In this document: in pieces, positions 13,695-15,036 of the stretch
How positions within the stretch are numbered: the stretch's first letter is position 1
How the letters are laid out: each line of letters begins with the position of its first letter
Assembly (NCBI GenBank): GCA_003140115.1
Contig: PLIQ01000437.1
Location: 547 to 15,582 of the forward strand
Length of the DNA stretch: 15,036 bases
Source: Actinomycetota bacterium
Lineage (GTDB): Bacteria > Actinomycetota > Actinomycetes > Streptosporangiales > Streptosporangiaceae
Direction of reading: 5' to 3'
Notes under the pieces: model-generated
Database searches by the model: none
Seen by the model: the letters and a program-made list of their open reading frames with translations, nothing else
Told to the model about the DNA's origin: nothing
Position numbers and translations under genes: made by a program

Positions 13695-14704
13695 TCGAGA
13701 GTGGCCTGGGCGACTTCGTCGGCGGCGCGCATCGTGCGGACATAGCTCGCGCGCTGGTATCCAGCCCGGTCAGGACCGGCGGGCACGGCGAGCAGCCCGC
13801 GCACGTCGTCCACGCAGCTGTATCCCTTGCGGCCCATCCACCGGGCCAGGCCGTCGAGCAGCACCGCCGCATGCTCGGGTCCGTGCCGGATCAGCGCGGA
13901 CGCGGTCATCACGACATCGGCGCCTGCCAGCAGGTACGTGACCACGTCGGCCGGCCCGTCGACGCCGGTGGTCGCCGCGAGTGACGCCTGGACCTGACTG
14001 TGCAAGATGGCGATCCAGGTACGCGGCAGCCGGGCCTCGGCCGTGCTGGACAGGTCGAGCCCGGGCATCACGGTCAGGGTCTCCGGGTCGATGTCGAACT
14101 GCAGGAACCGGTTGAAGAGCACCAGGCCGTCAGCGCCGGCCTCGTCGAGCCGTAGCGCCATCTCGCCGGTGGAGCTGAAGTGCGGGCTCAGCTTGACCGC
14201 CACGGGCACGCTCACCGCTGCTTTGACCCGGCCCAGGATGTCGATGTGCCGCTGCTCGACCTCCCGGCCGCTGATGTGCGGGTCGCCCGGTACGTAGTAG
14301 ATGTTCAGCTCGATCGCCGCGGCGCCCGCGTCCTGCATGTCACGCGCGTAGCTGGTCCAGCCGCCGGGCGTCACGCCGTTGAGGCTGCCGATCACCGGGA
14401 TGTCCACCGCCGCGGCGGCGCGCTCGAGCAGGCTGAGGTAACGGCGCGGGCCGGGATCGGCGTCCGCGTCCGCCGGGAAATAGGACAGGGATTCGGCGAA
14501 GCTGTCCGTGCCCGCGTCGGCGAGCCGCGCGTTCCGCTCCGCCTCCTGGCGCACCTGCTCCTCGAACAGAGAGAAGAGCACGACCGCGCCGACCCCGGCG
14601 TCGGCGAGCCGCCGCACGCCGTCCAGGGTGTTCGAGAGCGGGGACGCCGAGGCGACGAGGGGGTTCCGCAGCGCCAGGCCCAGGTAGCTGGTCGAAAGGT
14701 CCAT
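13667..14704 (-). CDS. Dihydroorotate dehydrogenase-like FMN oxidoreductase
   Basis: A 345-residue TIM-barrel flavoprotein of the class 1 dihydroorotate dehydrogenase superfamily. It opens with LSTSYLGLALRNPLVASASPLS, has a VAVKLSP strand with Lys171 and an FMN-phosphate region TTGVDG (245-250) and GADVVMTASALIRHG (261-275). The orotate-binding segment that normally reads ELNxSCPN is ELNIYYVPG here (132-140), so the substrate-contacting Ser-Cys-Pro-Asn group is gone. True pyrimidine synthesis is therefore doubtful. The start codon overlaps the nifJ stop by one base (TGATG), so the two are translationally coupled. An auxiliary electron-transfer flavoprotein for pyruvate oxidation is a reasonable inference, not shown. 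It may also act as a dihydropyrimidine-type or unrelated reductase. Confidence 0.85.
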   Translation of the reverse strand: MDLSTSYLGLALRNPLVASASPLSNTLDGVRRLADAGVGAVVLFSLFEEQVRQEAERNARLADAGTDSFAESLSYFPADADADPGPRRYLSLLERAAAAVDIPVIGSLNGVTPGGWTSYARDMQDAGAAAIELNIYYVPGDPHISGREVEQRHIDILGRVKAAVSVPVAVKLSPHFSSTGEMALRLDEAGADGLVLFNRFLQFDIDPETLTVMPGLDLSSTAEARLPRTWIAILHSQVQASLAATTGVDGPADVVTYLLAGADVVMTASALIRHGPEHAAVLLDGLARWMGRKGYSCVDDVRGLLAVPAGPDRAGYQRASYVRTMRAADEVAQATLEPATEWSSG

Positions 14705-15036
14705 CAGTGATCCTTCCCCGGGTCCTTCCGCGCGTCGGCGGGAAACCGGTGCGCGTCGCGGCTCGCCATCTCCTCGTAGGTGTCCCAGCGCAGGTCGACC
14801 GCCTGCTGGGCCAGGGCCCCCAGCCGCTCGGCCTCGGCCGGGTGGGTATTGGTGAGCGAGCGGTAGCGCAGCTCCCGCTGGGTGTAGTCGGTCAGCGGAA
14901 TGCGCGGCCGCGGCGAGTCGAGCAGGAACGGATTGCCTCCGGCGCTGCGCAGCAGCGGGTCGTAGCGGACCAGCGGCCAGTAGCCGCTGGCCACGGCGCG
15001 GTGCTGCTGGCCGAGCCCGTCGCGCATCTCGATGCC
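14704..15036 (-). CDS. nifJ: Pyruvate:ferredoxin (flavodoxin) oxidoreductase, C-terminal part
   Basis: The last 110 residues of a NifJ-type pyruvate:ferredoxin oxidoreductase; the rest lies beyond the right edge. The family end pattern is plain: GIEMRDGLGQQHRAVASGYWPLVRYDP, then NPFLLDSPRPRIPLTDY, then RYRSLTNTHPAEAERL and a helix with RWDTYEEMA. The homodimeric enzyme uses thiamine diphosphate and Fe-S clusters to turn pyruvate and CoA into acetyl-CoA, CO2 and reduced ferredoxin or flavodoxin. It is usually oxygen-sensitive, so its presence hints at an anaerobic or microaerobic mode. It runs leftward into the dihydroorotate dehydrogenase-like gene with a one-base overlap, and toward the acyl-CoA synthetase fusion that could turn its acetyl-CoA into ATP. 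The tail beyond the family end is short and charged. Confidence 0.92.
   Translation of the reverse strand, partial: GIEMRDGLGQQHRAVASGYWPLVRYDPLLRSAGGNPFLLDSPRPRIPLTDYTQRELRYRSLTNTHPAEAERLGALAQQAVDLRWDTYEEMASRDAHRFPADARKDPGKDH

Noticed and set aside
1..15036. CRISPR arrays, tRNA/rRNA genes, insertion sequences, phage genes
   Set aside because: No regularly spaced direct repeats, no cloverleaf or rRNA-like stretch, no transposase or integrase motif in any frame and no terminal inverted repeats were seen.

Overview
The window is a high-GC stretch with strong G/C third-position bias and compact genes. The gene families point to an actinomycete (Actinomycetota): a DosS-like dimerisation relic, an N-terminal GNAT fused to an ADP-forming acyl-CoA synthetase, an FMN split-barrel protein and DosR/DevR-type palindromes. 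The genus cannot be fixed from the sequence.

Left part (1-8005) is a lipid-activation and polyhydroxyalkanoate (PHA) locus. It holds the 3' end of an acyl-CoA ligase, then on the minus strand an intracellular PHA depolymerase-like hydrolase (phaZ). A divergent, tightly packed plus-strand operon follows: acyl-CoA ligase, AlkK-like acyl-CoA ligase, degradative-type thiolase, and a PHA synthase whose catalytic spacing resembles the medium-chain (class II) enzymes. Together these could activate fatty acids, pass them through beta-oxidation chemistry, polymerise 3-hydroxyacyl-CoA and later mobilise the polymer.

Middle part (8006-10864) holds small regulatory or stress-type genes: an FMN-binding split-barrel protein, a minus-strand STAS-PAS protein ending in a DosS-like dimerisation segment that lacks the phospho-accepting His, a 36-residue membrane peptide, and a PII-like protein with a 10-residue T-loop insertion.

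Right part (10907-15036) is fermentative energy metabolism. A GNAT plus ADP-forming acyl-CoA synthetase fusion faces a convergent minus-strand pair: the C-terminus of pyruvate:ferredoxin oxidoreductase (nifJ) and a dihydroorotate dehydrogenase-like flavoprotein. PFOR plus an ADP-forming acetyl-CoA synthetase is the classical route from pyruvate to acetate with ATP formation without oxygen.

The unifying signal is a 14-bp palindrome resembling the mycobacterial DosR/DevR box (consensus GGGACTWWAGTCCC) in front of four plus-strand transcription units: the ligase/thiolase/phaC operon, the split-barrel gene, the small membrane protein/PII pair, and the ligase fusion. At three of the four a second, weaker copy begins exactly 22 bp upstream, and a possible -10 hexamer (two good, two weak) lies 22-24 bp past the proximal box. 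The reading offered here is a hypoxia/redox regulon in which PHA storage and PFOR/acetate fermentation are controlled together. The boxes are seen in the sequence; the regulator is outside the window and its involvement is inference.
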